From contig NZ_QFWX01000002.1 of NCBI RefSeq assembly GCF_003344045.1, forward strand, positions 343,270 through 407,269: a DNA stretch of 64,000 nucleotides. The letters are read 5' to 3'. Source of the DNA: Marinobacter vulgaris. Its GTDB lineage: Bacteria > Pseudomonadota > Gammaproteobacteria > Pseudomonadales > Oleiphilaceae. This document shows, piece by piece, positions 62,712 to 64,000 of the stretch. Made by a program: the position numbers and the translations under genes. The notes beneath the pieces are model-generated. The model saw only the letters and a program-made list of their open reading frames with translations, did not search any database and was not told where the DNA came from. Every line of letters begins with the position of its first letter. Position 1 is the stretch's first letter.

Positions 62712-63449
62712 GTGAAGGGCGAGATTATCCATTACACCCGGGACGCACTCGGTGGCATTCTGGTGATCGACTATCGCAAACATCGGGTAATGACCTTTGA
62801 TTCGGTGTTTGAACAGAGCAAGATTGACCGTCGCAGGCCTTACCTGCCCGTCCATGAATACTGCCGTGCCATGCTGCTGCCGCTTGCCTTCGTACAGCCC
62901 TCACACGCCACCGTGCTGGGGCTCGGGGGCGGCGTGATGGCCAGTGCACTGCTGCATCTGCTGCCCGAATGCCAGGTCCACGCCGTGGAGCTTCGCCCCA
63001 GCGTGCTGCAGGTGGCCCGCGAATACTTCAGCCTGCCGCACCGGGCCAACTTCACCGTCACCGTTGGCGACGCCCGGGATGCCCTGAACAAAGTGCCAGA
63101 CCACGGCACCGACCTCATCCTGGCGGACATGTACAGCTCCAACCGCATGAGCCCCGCGCAGGCCCAGCGGGAGTTTATCAGACAAACCAGCCGGGCACTC
63201 AGCAACAACGGCTGGCTTGCCATCAACTATCACCGCGCGCCCGACCTCAACGGGCCGTTTTTCCGCCATCTCCGGGGAGAGTTTGCAGCTCTGCTGCTGT
63301 TCCGGAGTAAAACCAACAATACCGTCATTTTTGCCAGCAAAGGCCCTTTTCAGGCGCTGCATGGCAAGGACCCGGCACTGACCGCCCTGGAAAAAAGCCT
63401 GCCTATCGACTGGCGCCGGCTGATGGCGAGGGTAAGCCGCCTTACCTGA
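62712..63449 (+). CDS. Spermidine-synthase-like methyltransferase-fold protein
   Basis: A 245-residue protein starting at GTG. The Rossmann motif VLGLGGGVMASALLHLLPECQVHAVELRP and the DLILADMYSSN block match polyamine-synthase-like proteins, but the specific active-site sequence of true spermidine synthases is not complete. Function uncertain. Divergent from rlmA with overlapping promoter region. Confidence 0.8.
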   Translation: MKGEIIHYTRDALGGILVIDYRKHRVMTFDSVFEQSKIDRRRPYLPVHEYCRAMLLPLAFVQPSHATVLGLGGGVMASALLHLLPECQVHAVELRPSVLQVAREYFSLPHRANFTVTVGDARDALNKVPDHGTDLILADMYSSNRMSPAQAQREFIRQTSRALSNNGWLAINYHRAPDLNGPFFRHLRGEFAALLLFRSKTNNTVIFASKGPFQALHGKDPALTALEKSLPIDWRRLMARVSRLT

Positions 63450-63586
63450 GCAGGATCAGCGTCGACAGCAACCCTCCTTTTCTCCTCACAAAGTAGCAGG
63501 CTCCCGGCCCGCAGGTAGCATTGTGCGGCACTGGCAAACCGCTAACATAAGCAGAACCAACAACAAAAAGACTCTGGAGAGATGCC

Positions 63587-64000
63587 ATGCCCGGGCGGCT
63601 GTTGCTGCTGTTGGTCATTATCTGCCTTTTCCCGGCAGCTCACGGCGCGTTGAACGATGAAAAGCGGGCGATGATCCAGGAACTGTTTCCCAAGGCCACG
63701 GAAATCCGCGACAAGCTACCGGATTATCCGGTCTATCCGGTTTATCAGCTTCAGGAGCGGCTGGGCTACGCCTACGAATCCCTCGATCTGAGCCGGCTCC
63801 AGGGTTTTGCCGGCAAGCCCATCAGTATGCTGATAGGGCTGGATACACGTGGGCGCTTTACCGGTGTGCGCATCCTCAGCCACCACGAACCGGTTTTTCT
63901 TCACGGACTGGGGGAGGAGCCACTGCTGGAATTCATTGACCAGTATGAAGGCCGCTCACTGACGGAACAGATCATTGTTGATACGTCCGGCTCCGGTTCT
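63587..64000 (+). CDS. nosR: NosR-like regulator/electron-transfer protein, N-terminal part
   Basis: Runs off the right edge; 138 residues are visible. GGAGAG precedes the ATG of MPGRLLLLLV. A signal peptide (ends near AHGALN) is followed by an FMN-binding-type domain (ISMLIGLDTRGRFTGVRILSHHEPV), the start of NosR/NirI proteins needed for nitrous-oxide reductase expression and electron supply. Whether nos genes follow is outside the window. Confidence 0.75.
   Translation, partial: MPGRLLLLLVIICLFPAAHGALNDEKRAMIQELFPKATEIRDKLPDYPVYPVYQLQERLGYAYESLDLSRLQGFAGKPISMLIGLDTRGRFTGVRILSHHEPVFLHGLGEEPLLEFIDQYEGRSLTEQIIVDTSGSGS

Overview
The window is about 64 kb of gene-dense, GC-rich gammaproteobacterial chromosome. 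It most resembles Marinobacter or a close relative. The evidence is a wax ester synthase/DGAT, an oleate hydratase, an ectoine-type aspartokinase with EctA, an ExbB-ExbD-ExbD-TonB iron operon, many c-di-GMP proteins, a NosR-like gene at the right edge, and genus-style structured intergenic repeats. No rRNA, tRNA, CRISPR array, insertion sequence or prophage was recognised. Family assignments come from reading the translated sequences; no database search was run.

Layout. 0-6 kb: end of a TSUP permease, a dCache/PAS/GGDEF cyclase, a Fur-box-controlled exbB-exbD-exbD-tonB operon and an SprT-like metalloprotein. 6-17 kb: an RND pump with its adaptor, a wax ester synthase, a double-TM2 protein, a second diguanylate cyclase, an SDR, an NfeD/SPFH pair and a YfbR-like nucleotidase. 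17-30 kb: housekeeping and stress genes, namely a solute-binding protein, an AsmA/DUF748 protein, pdxH, tag, a divergent RpoS-like sigma factor, ask and ectA without ectB/ectC, a metallophosphoesterase with an SSS symporter, and a radical SAM protein. 30-42 kb is the most unusual part (below). 42-51 kb: a sorbosone-dehydrogenase-like lipoprotein, a desaturase/Rieske pair, a glutamate-synthase-like flavoprotein, an amino-acid ABC transporter flanked by one intact and one decayed ADP-ribosylglycohydrolase. 51-64 kb: an SDR, Fbp-type ferric iron transport genes in a broken-up arrangement, a VTT protein, PEBP, ankyrin, GAF/EAL and PAS-chemoreceptor proteins, rlmA, a spermidine-synthase-like protein and the start of a NosR-like gene.

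Main discovery candidate (35.9-40.2 kb, minus strand). An 807-residue protein joins a tubulin-tyrosine-ligase-like (TTL) ATP-grasp ligase, a PqqD-like peptide-recognition domain (RRE) and a degenerate HprK-like domain lacking a P-loop. Immediately downstream is a 96-residue secreted peptide whose last 43 residues place an acidic or Lys residue at every second position, separated only by Gly/Ala (GEAEGEAK, GEGEGE). A DinB-like protein follows, then a cytochrome c carrying the same N-terminal leader (LLRKLxR) and the same tail. TTL-family enzymes act on the EGEE-type tails of eukaryotic tubulin, so this looks like a RiPP-style bacterial tail-modification system (amino-acid ligation to Glu carboxylates) acting before export. 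The chemistry is an inference.

An ECF sigma factor and zinc-finger anti-sigma pair (32.96-33.83 kb) sits beside it. I found one shared promoter pattern, TGTAACA-N15-TGTC, upstream of the VTT-reductase fusion, the DUF3179 gene, the YiiX-like hydrolase and (twice) the TTL-ligase operon, with a one-base variant before the glutamate-synthase-like gene. This ties the 30-47 kb genes into a putative single regulon.
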